From Clusia tigrina (lineage: Eukaryota > Arthropoda > Insecta > Diptera > Clusiidae): a DNA stretch of 64,000 nt. This document shows, piece after piece, positions 25,811 through 37,878 of the stretch; positions within the stretch are counted from its first letter, which is position 1, and each line of letters opens with the position of its first letter. The stretch lies in NCBI GenBank assembly GCA_920105625.2, contig OV050032.1, forward strand, positions 16,536,356 through 16,600,355, in the 5' to 3' direction. The translations under genes were made by a program, and so were the position numbers. The notes beneath the pieces were generated by a model. That model was not told the DNA's origin, searched no databases, and was given only the letters and a program-made list of their open reading frames with translations.

Positions 25811-28690
25811 TAATTCTACTCTAAAATCAATATTGACGTACGCGCATAATATTCCGAATACATTTTTAAATAAAGTTTATTTGGAATAGTTCTCAAGCAT
25901 TCTTCTCGTAGGTCCGGGCAACTTAATCGTACTCCAATTTAAAAAAATAGCATTTGCGAATAGTTTAACAAACTTTTTATTTGGTTTTAAGAATTATCCG
26001 ATACAATATACTATATATTTGCATTATTATATATATTAATTTGTGTTTTAATTGTTTAAAATTAATTTTCTACATTGTTTAATCTGCATTTTCTACATAT
26101 TATACAGATTGTATATAATTTATTTACACACAATTTCTTTTTCATTTTGTGTATTCGACATTTTGTGTATCCGACGTTAGAATATCTTCATAGTTTTTCT
26201 CCACACAATTGTGGAATATTCACACTCTAAAAGTTTGAACTGAGTTATGTCCAGCTTCGTTGTTTTCAGCGTCTGTCACCAATAGTTCTGCTGTCCGCTT
26301 ACCTCGACAATTAGAAGCGTCTGCCCTGAGAATTTACTAGCACTGTCTTCAAATAATTGATAGCCAAGGCAATTAGTATCCTTATCTAGTGTCACAGTAA
26401 ATTCCGGCATATTTTTTAGCCACTCGCAGCGCAGATGCTCCCGATCAGTGCTTTGGAAATTCTTTTCGTTCTTCGGTGTTGAGTATGACCAGTCGTCAAT
26501 CTGTCTTCTCAGTGGCGCAAGAGTGTGGCACGAGTACAAGACCAGCAGGCAAAAACAACGACAGCAACAACAGCAACAACAACAGCACAACACCGTTAAC
26601 TTGGATGGCCAGCACACGCTGGAGCCATAAATCGACACGGTTCCAGAAACGCTTCAGGGCTAAACAATTTCAAATGCGTGCGTCATTTACAAAGCGTGAT
26701 TTTCGATTCATTATTATTGTTTTGAAATCAGTTTGAGTGATTATCCAAGGACTGCAAAGTGACAGATTACACAGAATTGAGCCAGCGAGCGAGCGTGGCC
26801 CAAGTCGCCAGTATCGTTGTTAGGTGTGAGGTGCGGCATTCGTGCATGTCCAGCAATTGTCAAAAACGCGGACGTGGACGCGGACGCAGACGTTGGCCAC
26901 CAACACTCAAGTCAAATTCAAGCAAAGAGCACCTTTTTGGAATGTCTGTTTTTGGATAAATCTCTTTGAATTTTTCTCATATTCTATTTTTTTTTTCATT
27001 TCAACGCAGAAACTTATGGCAGAGCCCGCATTACGCCGGCCACGAGTTTAATCGCCGCAACTATTGACAAATATCGGTGTTGGCGTCGGCGTTGGTGTCG
27101 GCTTCGTCGTCTGCAATGTAGCATGAGCGAATCAGCGAAAGCCTTCAAAGCACGAGCCACGGAAATGTGGTGTGAGCACTGGCAAAATTATTAAATATTT
27201 TTTTTCAAATTTTATTTCATATTATTTCGAAATGTCGCACAAAACAGCACAGAAGCATTCGCAGCTGATCTTACAAGTTATGTTTTTAAATAACAATGCA
27301 CTGCATGAATTACACACCTACACACTCACACGTACGCGCTCTCAAGTACGCATTCGTAGTGAACTATTTCATTTGAAGGATTCAGGACCGCCGACAATTC
27401 ACCACTTGCCCTAGCAAAGTTGTTGGTGGTGGGTTTCACTCTGAGAGCGCATGCAATGCCAAAAGCTTTTTCAATCTGGTGAATATATTTATGTGAATAT
27501 CATAGCATTTGCATTTGTGTGTGTGAGTGTTATGTGTCCGTAGGTGTGTGTTCGTGCTTGAAAAATTGGTGATAATTGCTGACCCAGCTGAGCCAAACGG
27601 CCACTTGCATTAACATTTCAAATGTCAGATTTTTCTTAAGTAATTTCATATTTTGTGTAGCTGTTGTTGTGTTTTTATTGTCATTATTGTTGTTGCTTTC
27701 AACAAATTTGTACGCGACAATTTTCTCATAAGTATGCACGCCTGCAATCCTGTATTGACCCCACAACAAGCCCGGCATTCCTCACTTGACCCTGCCTACT
27801 CGCACTTACAAAGCGAGTATTAGGAAGCATGAGAAAATCGAATGAATACACCGTCATATTTAAAATTTCACCGCTTTACCGCAGACACGAGTCCGCAGGA
27901 AAACAAAAACATTTACCAGCGGAACATTTCAGTCCAGAGTTTAGTATTATTGACGGCTTATGGAAGTTTACCCAGTTGTCTGCGGTCTTGACCGGGTTCG
28001 CATTGATTTACTAATTACCAGAATTGGCTGCTACGCGTGTGTGTGTGTGTGCAGTTTGCCAGTAGTCCAATTATACAGATAAAATTAGAGCCTTTGAATT
28101 GTGCCTGTTGCAGGATGCAACAACTGACAAAGGCTGCCTTCAATCTGCAGTGGCACAGTTGGATGCAATATTACACACAAAATTAACTAAGCAGTTGGTA
28201 AACGAGCTACTTCGGCCTTAATCCTTCGAAATGTTCCACTCTCTATTTTAATGAATTTGGCGCGCACATTTTAGACAGCCGCCTGGTCTGCTGTGAGGTT
28301 GGCTCAGCTTCGATTTCATTTGAGCTGTTGAGCTGTGAAGGTGTATTTCAGTGAGTTCTTCATTACGTATTGTTGTTGTTGGTGCTGCTGATATAAAATT
28401 ATATATGAAATTTACATCTCTCCCATAAATGTCACCAGTTGTTCAGTGAAGCGTAGAATATTGGTTTGATCATCCAACTTTGAGTTTAGAGAATAGTCTT
28501 GAAGCGTTGTTGTTTGTAATTACTGTAATGCAAATGCCTAGAATAGTGAGTTCCCCACAAATCTGGTCTTTTCGGTTAACCTTCTCTTTCAAATATGAGT
28601 AGCTCAGAACTGGGACAGGAATTCCGAGAGGATACCACCACTCACCGCCAATAGGACATTGAGTTTCCAGCATATTTAGGTGTTTTTTTC
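25811..28690. other. intergenic sequence with CAA/CAG patches
   Basis: Very AT-rich near 25.9-26.2 kb. A CAACAGCAACAACAACAGCA patch near 26563-26590 generates a poly-Cys/Gln frame on each strand; the 120-codon minus frame (26276-26638) is judged spurious. TACTCGCACTTACAAAGCGAGTA-like inverted repeat at 27798-27821. No gene recognised. Confidence 0.5.
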
Positions 28691-30295
28691 GGAAACGTCA
28701 TTCCGATACTTTTTGGAGGGTTTGAATATCAAACTCATGGCCTTCTCAGCCATTATGAGACGTTTCACGAATGGAAGGCCTGAGGTATCTCGTTAAATCA
28801 TGCATTCAGCAAGTACTGACAGTGTGCTTTATTAAGAATATTGGACTAGTTTTGCAGAAGCTGAGCACGACGTCTTTTCTACCCAACAAATCATCTTAAA
28901 TGGTGTGCATTGATTTCGGACCAATACCTCGTAAACTAGAATAAGGATTTTTCCTTCATTATTATTTTTAGTATTATTATTTTTTATTCACTAACTTAAA
29001 ATTAAAATTTGAAGCTAATGTTTAGCTATAGCGACTTAGGCCTTAAGCGATCCATCAGTATTCTCTTGATTTTGTCGAGGATATCGTTTTCAGCTTAGTT
29101 ATAACTTTTCAGCTCATTTGTAGTGTTAAATACCATTCTTAGGGTTCGTTCTATAAATCACTTTCACCGAAGACTCTACTCAACATTTTCCTAGATTATG
29201 CATAAGAAATTATGTTCGATGAAGCACTTTCACCGAAGACTCTACTGAACACTTTCCTAGACTTTGCATAAGAAATTTCAATGTCGTGTTTCCCAAACGT
29301 AGACATAAACACTTCATGGAGCAATAATACATAGTTCAGGATGTTCGGGGTTATATTACCTCCCTAGTCAGTGTCACTAAGAACTGAGAAGCCAGACAAC
29401 TGCAGATCTTCACGCTAAGGGTCCTCATGTGTGACAAGATGTCTTCGATGATTTCTCCTATCAAATACTCGCCCCTCCTCTCATCAGCAATGGACTATCT
29501 TCATTTATTAACGTCATTGAATGGCTCAAAATATTCTAAAATTTCCACTCTGGCTTTTCTTATTACATTATAAAATTAGGACGGTAAATGAGGAACATCC
29601 TGGCTCCTTGCACGCAATTTCCTTGTCCCCACTCTGGTCAGCCGGAATCGCTGAACTTTCATCCTTTTATTTTACTTTAATTTAATTTTCATTTAATTTG
29701 CATTTAAGTGCTACTACGCCAAAAATTATGAAAAGAAGAAAAAAAAGTGTACACAGAATGAAAGAGGAAAAAAACTGACTGCGTCTGTTACACTGAGCAA
29801 CAAATGCAATCGTAAAGCAACGAAACGAAAAGAAAAAAGTGCAGCTACATTTAAGTGCGATTTACGTAGCCAACATGAGCATGGACAACATTTTATGGCT
29901 AACACGAATAGACCACCAAAGCACTAAAAGAAATCCCAGCCCGATGTGGCACAGAAATAACCAGCCTGACTGACCCCTTTGCCCAGCACATCCTGACATG
30001 CACAACAACGCAACGGTTGCCATAAAACTGCAACAGTCACGTACGAAACGTTTTCAACTCGCAGCATTATTCTGGCTGCTTATTTATTTTTATTCATTTC
30101 TTCTTTTTTTAACTTAATTTGTATTTTTTTGTTGTTTGTTTATTTGTTGGGGTTTCGTCTACTACCACATCCAGTGAGCGAGCGTATTAAGCCACATTGA
30201 AGGTCTCTGCTGCGGATGCGCATGCGCAGCGAACTTAATTTCCATAATGGCGTCAGATTGTTTAATTCATTACACAAAAATTGGCTCCAAATTAA
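28691..30295. other. intergenic sequence, nothing coding recognised
   Basis: AT-rich unique DNA apart from the 66-bp duplication listed separately at 29159-29278. Confidence 0.5.
29159..29278. repeat. 66-bp tandem duplication
   Basis: CACTTTCACCGAAGACTCTA starts at 29159 and again at 29225. The copies are about 90% alike over about 54 bp, through TGCATAAGAAATT. Confidence 0.85.
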
Positions 30296-30299
30296 AACC

Positions 30300-30300
30300 A

Positions 30301-30341
<41 letters not shown>

Positions 30342-30430
30342 GACGAGGACGAGGACGAGGAGGACGACAGAGACGATGACAGAGACGGATACAGAGACGA
30401 AGACACCGGAGACGACGACGACGACGACGA
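30300..30430. repeat. (GAC)n/(GAG)n triplet tract
   Basis: A pure ACG run of about 40 bp turns into GACGAG and then degenerate GAC-rich sequence. It creates poly-Asp/Glu, poly-Thr and poly-Ser frames in different phases, none believable as a gene by itself. Confidence 0.9.
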
Positions 30431-30626
30431 ACGCAACATGAGCCAAATAAAAAACTCATTTGCGCACAAATTTACCCCCGAAAAGCACGAGATGCGCATC
30501 ATTCACATTGGCCGGTGTGCGGTACGGCACGGTACAGCGGCGGCCCCACTAAACTCCGGATGCAGATAAATCTCTGAAAATGAATTTTAAGTTTGCAAGT
30601 GCGGCGCGACAAGCCCAACAAAAGCA

Positions 30627-30627
30627 A

Positions 30628-30662
<35 letters not shown>

Positions 30663-30690
30663 GCAGCAGCAGCCACAACAACAGAAAACA
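30627..30690. repeat. (CAA)n/(CAG)n opa-like tract
   Basis: CAACAACAACAACAACAACA followed by CATCAACATCAACAGCAGCAGCAG. Such runs are common in dipteran genes and intergenic DNA; no coding frame is supported. Confidence 0.9.
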
Positions 30691-30699
30691 AACAAAAAA

Positions 30700-32930
30700 A
30701 TGTGAAACGTTGAAGCTCGATCAGGATCACGAGATAAAGAGCGCAACAGTGGCCGCAAGGAAACGGGCGGCAGTGACCCGCGTTGCCGCAATGCAGATTA
30801 AGCTTAATTGTGCTCATTTCTGCATTAATTGCGCGCACACGCGCCTGCGTATGCCAACCCCGACGCAGACCCAGCCCAGGCCCTTCCGCACCATCTCCAG
30901 AAAGTGTAAATTTTTTGGCTTTAATGCGGACACGCAAGATGCGAGTGTGGCGCTATTCTAAGGATAATTTTTTTTTCATTTTTTCAACGAGAAAGAAAAG
31001 TTCTACATACGCATTAAATTAAGGCTCAACACGATGTCACACGAGCGCCACAATTACGAGTACAACGCACCAGCAACGCGTGCATTCAAAATTATTCATA
31101 GCGAAACAAGCGTCGGACATCAGAGCAGCGCAGCGCCGCGCATCGCAACGTATCGACGTGGCCGCTTCCGCTGCCCCAGAGGGCACGCTTTGTCGTCTAG
31201 ACTGTTTCTGTTTGCGGTAGCGGGCACACAGGACGATACCAGCCGCCCTGCCACCCCTACACCCGGCCGAATGTTGTGGCTGTGTGCGGTTTGGCGCGTA
31301 CGGTCGGCCATTTTTTGCTCTCCTTTTAACCTGCGAGTTAAATTTTTTGGTTTGGTTTTTATTTAATTTTCATTTTGTTTTTAATTTTTTCGTTTTTGTA
31401 TTTTTAATGAAAATGAAAAATGGCGACACGCGCGTACGCTGCACAAAAACCGCAAAACAATTTTATTTTATTGTAGTAGAAAAACCTCGAGGCAATAATT
31501 TAATGCTCGCTCGCTGGAGCGCTCTTTTTATTTGTGGCCGCTTGCGATGCAATGGATCCTTGGCGCATCCGAGTGCCGCTGGCAGTGCCAGTATGGAGCG
31601 GGGGGAGAAACACGGAGGCAGTGGCAATGCGCTGGTCGAACGTCCGCACGCCAGCGAATAAATATAAATTAATTAATTTGCGTATTGCGCTCGTGTTGCA
31701 ATTGCTGCCAACGCCACTGCCCGTGCCCATACTGGAGCACTCACTTAAGTGGGAGAATGGATGTGTGTGTATGTGCAGTGCGCTGCGCGTTGCAAGCGCG
31801 AGTTGCGCCAAAAACCAAAATTTTCGCATTCACTATTTTTGGGGGAATTTATTTTAAAAATGTTTTTTTTCGGGGTGGGGTCGTGGTGGGTTTTGCCGTT
31901 GTTGGTTTTGTTGTTATTGTTTGTTGTTCTTTTTTTTTGGCCAATTCATACAACAATAAAGCAATAAACGTGTACAATTTCATTGAACATTTGTGCATGG
32001 ATAAATTCGACAGCCAGTGAGTAGTGCACTGGGGGCATTTAAGCGATATGTGTACATTCGAAGTGTACGAGTACGCGTAGCGCACAGTGCTGCAGTAACA
32101 AATTGCTGCCTCCATATCGAGTCCAAGCAACGCCAGCCCAGCAACCCAGCAGCCAACCAGTTAGCCTGTTTGCTAGCCAAGCAGCCAGCCCAGCCAGCCC
32201 AGCCAGCCCAGAGCAACAGACACACATGTGCCCATGCCTGCCTGCCTGCCGACCATCCTACCAGTCCAATTGCAGCACGGTGGGGCAGCGGGCTGGAGAG
32301 CGAGCGCTGCGTGCAGCGGCATTCAAATGAGTTACGGCGCTTGTTGGCGATTTTATTGCCACAGCGCGGCCATAAAATATGGTAAATTATAGCGGTTTGT
32401 TGTTTTGGCCATTTTGTTGTTATGTTACGCATCGACTCGGTTAGAAGCGAATCCGCTGCAGTGCAATGCCTAAAACGCTTGCATACCACCTCAACACTAC
32501 ACTCCTCCACTCTCAGTGCATCGCATCGCATCGCAGCGCAGCGCATCTCATCTCGTCATAGCTTCGCCGTTGTGTTGGCCACAATTTGGAATTCTGTTTA
32601 CTCTTGTTTTCAAAATTAAGCATTATTTAATTTCGAAAATTGGCGCAAAATACGAATACCTCCAACAACAGCAACAACAACAACAACCACGTCAAATGCA
32701 TTTTGTGGGCTGTGCATGCACGACCTTAGCAGCGAGTAACTAAACGGCACCTGCACGCATTTCGGAAGTAGTCCATGTACTCGCACCGCAGAGAGTGTGC
32801 TTTATCTACGCTTCCATTGAATTGGCCAGGCCAGGCATCTCGGTTGCTGCTGGTGTTGTTTTATGCCCAACCAAGCAAGTACATCACTTCCTTAACGCAG
32901 ATTCTAATAAAAAAAACTCGCCACCTTATT
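30700..32930. other. GC-richer intergenic or regulatory sequence
   Basis: Alternates GC-rich and T-rich blocks, with a CAGCCCAGCCAGCCCAGCC repeat at 32183-32213 and a GCATCGCATCGCATCGCAGC patch at 32518-32548. Many overlapping frames on both strands (up to 188 codons, minus 31980-32546) follow these repeats. No family motif. It could be a 5' UTR or promoter region of an unseen gene. Confidence 0.35.
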
Positions 32931-32933
32931 TTA

Positions 32934-34179
32934 TAGGGTGTAGTGAAAAGAAAATCTATTATTTTTGCTTGAAATTGAAGGCTGTATTTAGCATAGTTAG
33001 AATGATCCGATTTAGGTCAAATATACACCGTTTTGTTCGATAACTTGTTACCATTTTGGAGGTAATTTCATTATGCCTCTCTCATAGAAACCCTCATCCC
33101 TATTGGTAAAAAACTGTGATAGTCGATGTACACAAGCTTCTCTTGAGGCGAATGTTTTACCAACCAGATTATTCGCCATAGACAGGAGAAGGTGGTAATC
33201 ACTTGGTACCAGGTCCGGGCTAAAAGGTGGATGCATATTAGCCTCCCAACCAAACTCCCTGAGCTTCTGGCGAGTCATTATCAATGTGTGTGTCCTGGCG
33301 TTGTGTTGATGGAACACAATTCCTCTCCTGGCCGCTTCTGGGTGATTGCCTCCTTCAGACGGTCCAATTGTTGACAGTACAGGTCCGAATAAAGAGTTTG
33401 GCAGGTGGAGAGCAGCTCATAGTAGATGATTCCGTGCCAATTCCACCAAACACACAGAAAAACCTTCCTGGCCGTGTATCCTGGCCAGGACACCGTTTGC
33501 GCCGGTTTACTGCGGTTCGACCACGACCGTTTTCGCTTGACATTGTCGTAAGTGATCCACTTTTTATCACCAGTCACCATTCTCTTTAGAAATGGATTGA
33601 TTTTGTTGCGATTCAGCAGCGAATCGTAGATGGAAATTCGGCCCATGAGGTTCGTGTGGCACCCATACATTGAGCTACTTTTTGAATCCAGCCTTATTCA
33701 AGTGGTTCAAAACTGTTTTTTCTTCAAAGCTTAGCTCTTGGGTAATCGAATCAATGCTTACATTACAGTCGGACTGACCTATTTCTATGATTTTGTCCGC
33801 ATTTTCGAAAATTGGCCTTCTACAGCGTGGTTTCATCTTTGACATCAAAACTACCGGAACCAAAATTGCGCATGATTGGCTGTTACAGTATCGAGGCCAT
33901 CAACACTATTCATATTTTCCGGCGCCTGCCTTGAGTTTTCACCATTATCAAAAAAAATGTAAAATATGGAGTATTTTCTGTTTGCTGGTGTCCATTTTTG
34001 ACGCGCGCTCAAACAAAACTGAGTCAAGAAATCACAAAACCAGCTGAGAAGTTTTTTTAGTACGAAATCTTATCTTTCTACCGCCATCTAGCGTAGCCTG
34101 CTCGCACTTATACAATGCGAGATACTGATTACGAAAGCCTTCTATTGGAAAAACAAAGCATTTCTTTAGACTACACCTA
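32934..34179 (-). mobile_element. mariner element, near full length (about 1.25 kb)
   Basis: Minus orientation. The 5' end on minus reads AATAGGTGTAGTCTAAAGAAA (from about 34179), and the plus-strand left end reads ATAGGGTGTAGTGAAAAGAAA (from about 32935). These are imperfect inverted repeats with TA at the outer edges. The leader is about 180 bp, the transposase region 33995-33012, and the 3' UTR about 77 bp. Total length fits the usual 1.25-1.3 kb. The protein resembles the mellifera/capitata side of the mariner family by its motifs. Exact ends are uncertain by a few bases. Confidence 0.82.
33012..33995 (-). pseudogene. mariner transposase (DD34D type), multiply broken
   Basis: Starts with ATG at 33995-33993 (MDTSKQKILHIL), with early frame loss. 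The helix-turn-helix part is visible as FENADKIIEIGQSDCNVSID and LNHLNKAGFKK. The next frame holds TGDKKWITYDN with the first catalytic Asp and KVFLCVWWNWHGIIYYELL. A further frame holds HQHNARTHT, where the second Asp (usual HDNARPH) is replaced, and SPDLVPSDYH with the third Asp. It ends MKLPPKW, a stop, then QVIEQNGVYLT before the natural stop at 33012. At least two frameshifts, one nonsense codon and a lost catalytic Asp make it dead. Confidence 0.9.
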
Positions 34180-34320
34180 TTAAATTCTTGGGTTAGATTG
34201 GGATATAATTATATCAAGGATTTGCTATTGGGGCTCTAAGCACGTGGAGAGATTACGAGAACATTAAAAGTTAGAAACATTTTTTAGATCGAATCGCTTT
34301 ATTTATATTTTTAATAACCC

Positions 34321-34927
34321 TTGTCTTGGCTCGTCAGAGGTAAGGTAAACGGACTCGGGATGGATGGTTATCGTCTCTACATTCCACAGACACCAGGTAA
34401 GATTAGAACGTGTATAGTTGCCAAGAAAGATATTAACAGTTTTCTTCTAACTCCCTACAGCACTGGAAACCTTGCAACGGTGGTATGCGAGCACAGGCAC
34501 AAGCCCTAGTTTGTTGCTAACGTCCGCATACTTTCCGTACAATGAGGAAGAGCCGCCACCACAGATCTTCCAGCAACTTATCGCTTACGGTGAGTCACGC
34601 GGACTAGGCTTAGTGGCTGGCTGCGACGCAAGTGGGCACCATGAGCGCTGAGGCAGCACTGACACCTATGCTAGAGGTGAGTCCATTTCTGATTAAATTC
34701 TCTCCACTAGGCTAACATTATGTAACAAGGGAAATCACCCAACGTTTCGAAATAAGGTTAGGGAGGAAGTTATTGACATCACTCTGACCACTGGACCTAA
34801 TACTATAAGAGTCGGCAATTGGAGAATATCTGGCGCCTGCTCCTTTTCGGATCATAGTCGGATACGCTTCGATGGACATAGATGTCTCCGATTGGAAGTG
34901 CGGATACCGTATCCGCACACGCCTTCG
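34321..34927 (+). pseudogene. R1-like LINE ORF2 fragment: endonuclease domain
   Basis: Plus strand. A 62-codon frame has PGKIRTCIVAKKDIN and YSTGNLATVV. After one frameshift near 34505 come LLLTSAYFPYNEEEPPP, LIAYGESRGLGLVAGCDASG (catalytic GCDA-x-x-HH), RGESISD, LTLCNKGNHPTFRNKVREE, VIDITLTTG, and finally NWRISGACSFSDHSRIRFDG with the conserved SDH. This is the order of an apurinic-type endonuclease domain of R1-like LINEs. The Trp codon after HHER is TGA and another sense codon is TAA. It stops at an AACCTAACCTAACCTAA run (34929-34945) with no reverse transcriptase following. Confidence 0.8.
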
Positions 34928-34945
34928 CAACCTAACCTAACCTAA

Positions 34946-37840
34946 AATAAACTATTCCCAGCTGTACCCAATCTATATTCAACTAACTAAAGAAAAACTC
35001 GAAGGTCAATCCTCAGTTGCCTTATTTGTCTCTCCTACAATTTTTTATGAAGTGACTGCAGTTGCATCCGGTAAAAATTGAATTGTTTCAAGTGAGCTAC
35101 TTACTGCGTATTATTCCGAATAGTTTATACTGAAGTGCTGCTCCTTCTGTTTGGGGTAATTAATTCATCCAACAACTCTCATTGCATTTCATTAATTTCG
35201 CTCGGATGTCTGCCGTATGGAAATGATGGGACAAAGCGCTGACTATGTCAGACTTCGCCAAGATATGTGTAAAAATATACGCACAAGATTCTACCCTATC
35301 ATGTCCAGGTAATTTCATCTACAATCGTTGAGTGAATACCGTGCAAGTGAATACAAACCAAGTGCCCCACACTTACTCGTCTACCAGTTGAGTTGTCTAC
35401 GCTTGGACTCTGAGCTGCTGCGATGTTGCACCGTGATTATATGCTTCGGCTGCTGCGTGGCTTAAGAATGTCCGTGCCATTGCAATTGTGCTGTCAGGGA
35501 TATTCTCCATAATTGATTGCGGACTCGTACAGCCGAAGTATTTGATATTAAAAGTTCACTTTATAAATACGGATTACATGCGTCTCTAATGGCCCCACCC
35601 ACAGCATTGGCGCCTGCGGCACAAATTGCTTAATTGCCTGCAGTAGCAGCAGCAGAAGTAGCAGCAGGGGCGGTGAAAAAGTGCTGCAGCAGGTGCGGTT
35701 GCGAAATGCTGCTCCCTTTGGCCGTGTCTGGTGCAGTGTGCTGTGCTGCTGCGCCTTAGATGCAATTGTGCGGAAAACCCCTAAACATGTTTTGGGGGTT
35801 AATTTAAAATTGTGGCTGCGCTCAATTCGCACAAAACAAAACACCAAATTAATGTTGACATTTTCCACTTTGCGGATAAAACTGCAAAAGACTGGTGCTG
35901 TGCGCTGCGTTGCGTTACGCTGCGCTTCTGGAAATTGGCAATAACGTTGTTATGCAATTTGGAATTCTGGTTGGCGCTGCAAGTGCTGGTAGTGGGGCGG
36001 TGTGGGTGTGGGTACGGGCCCGCATTTCAGTCGCCCTGGCGTGCACGGCGGTTTGAGACTGCACAGGCAGTGCCCATCTCTCCATCAGCTGCATCTGCAT
36101 CACAAATTTTATGCAATTGCGAGTTTAGTTTATGACTTTTGCATTTTGCATTTCGCAATTTCGCAATGGGCAATTTACAGCACAGGCAACGCAAGTAGTT
36201 CGAGTACGAGTTCCAGTTGCTATTCGAATTGGGTCCGTAGTGTGCTTGATTGGCGCTACAGCATACAATGCATTTTATTAGCCAAATGCGCCGTCTGAAG
36301 GGTCTGAAAGGTATACTACATACACACGCATACTCAGGATGGTGTAACTTGCTACGTTTGCACTAAGCGGCCAGTGAGAGTTGCGTGGCGAGTGCGTAGT
36401 GGTACTGTTTGGATTGCCATCACTACCCGCTGCACAGAGCAGTGCATTGCACCACCAATTCAAACACTTCAAGTGCCGTTTGCTTGTTTAGCAGTTCAGT
36501 TTTACCCAAACTCATTTGGATTGCCAAAGGGCTGATATTCACATTGCTGACGGCCACAAACATCACTCCATTGTTTCTACGAGAAACAACAGAAGCCATG
36601 GAAACAGACGAAATTTTTCGGAGACAATGGAAAACATGTGCTAACGTGTGCCTGTGTGTACGAGACCAATGATATATGCCGCGGGCACATCATATCCTTT
36701 GTGCTATTCGCTCACCTTTTTAAGCGGAGCCACATTTTTCATTGGATTAATATTCTGACCAGATCTTTTTTTTTCTTAGTCACTGTTGTGGTCTATTCTC
36801 TGCTGTACTCTATTTGGACCTACCCATCATTTTCCACTCCCCTCAATTCTGCACTACTTTTTACTTTCTACTACACTAAGTATTACTTTAGATAGCAAAT
36901 AAGTCTCTATTCTGGCTTACCCTCTGCTCCAAAATACTCCACTGTCTGCTCTACATTATTATCTACTCAACCCAACACTACTGATGTCTCTACTTCATAC
37001 TAACCTCCACTATAAACTCCACTTTCTCAACTCTATTCTTTACTCTTTGCCGTGCATTTTACTATACAATATCATTTACTGTATTCTACTCCACCACACT
37101 ATTGCCCACTCTAATCCAACCTAATTTCACCTATGCCTACGAGTCTCTGTGTCCTTTTCTGAAGGCTTCTTCTGTTCAAGAAGAGTGGATACAAGAATTT
37201 CATAAGCTGTCGCTCAAGGCATCTCTCCGACCTCAAAGTGGCTCTTGACAGCTGCATTTGATTATTATTTCTCACTGGATGTAGTAGCAATTTAAGTGGT
37301 TTTTCAGCGCCCCGCTTAAGATTTTGAACGCCTCTCACTTAAAATATGGAGTATTTCCGAACGGCTGAGTTCGTCCAATGGAAATGAAAGCCTTTCTTTA
37401 CCATTTCGCTTACAATTGCAAGTTCTGTCTGTCTGTTTGTGGTTATAACCTGAAGTTCGAATTCAGGATTTCACTACCTTGCGGGGGACTAGGAAAACGG
37501 CTTCAAAAGCAGATCGCCCGTGGTACTACCATATCGCTCACTAAATCAAGGCTCACTATACGCAGAAGCATTGCCCTTCATCTCCTAGTTATGTGCAGTT
37601 CAAAAGAAATCATTGGCGTGATTGCACAAAAATTCGCCTATAAACTTCCCCAACATACTTTGCTGTACCGGACATTGTTACCACTTTGAGCCGCCTGCTT
37701 CCTTTTCGACATAATCGAGCAGCGGAAATGATTCGATACTTTGCCAAGTCCAACTACTTATACTCGTAAGCCATCCTGTGTTTATTAGCTGACTAATAAA
37801 CTTAACAACTCAAAAGCCGCTATAGGCGCTACTCTTGTGG
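34946..37840. other. intergenic sequence, nothing recognised
   Basis: Overlapping frames of 60-107 codons on both strands lack family motifs. A TA/CT-rich stretch of short ACTC and CTCTAC words spans about 36780-37110 on plus. No terminal repeats found. Confidence 0.5.
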
Positions 37841-37844
37841 AGGA

Positions 37845-37878
<34 letters not shown>

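Noticed and set aside
26276..26638. 120-codon frame with a Cys run
   Set aside because: Antisense of a CAACAG repeat; no motif outside it.
30216..30569. Acidic Asp-rich protein frame
   Set aside because: Product of the (GAC)n tract; other phases give poly-Thr and poly-Ser frames of similar length.
31980..32546. 188-codon minus frame
   Set aside because: Made of CAGCC and CATCG short repeats, with open frames on plus over the same bases; no motif.
34929..34945. Telomeric repeat tract
   Set aside because: Only three units, internal position, and Diptera lack TTAGG telomeres; kept only as a break-point curiosity.
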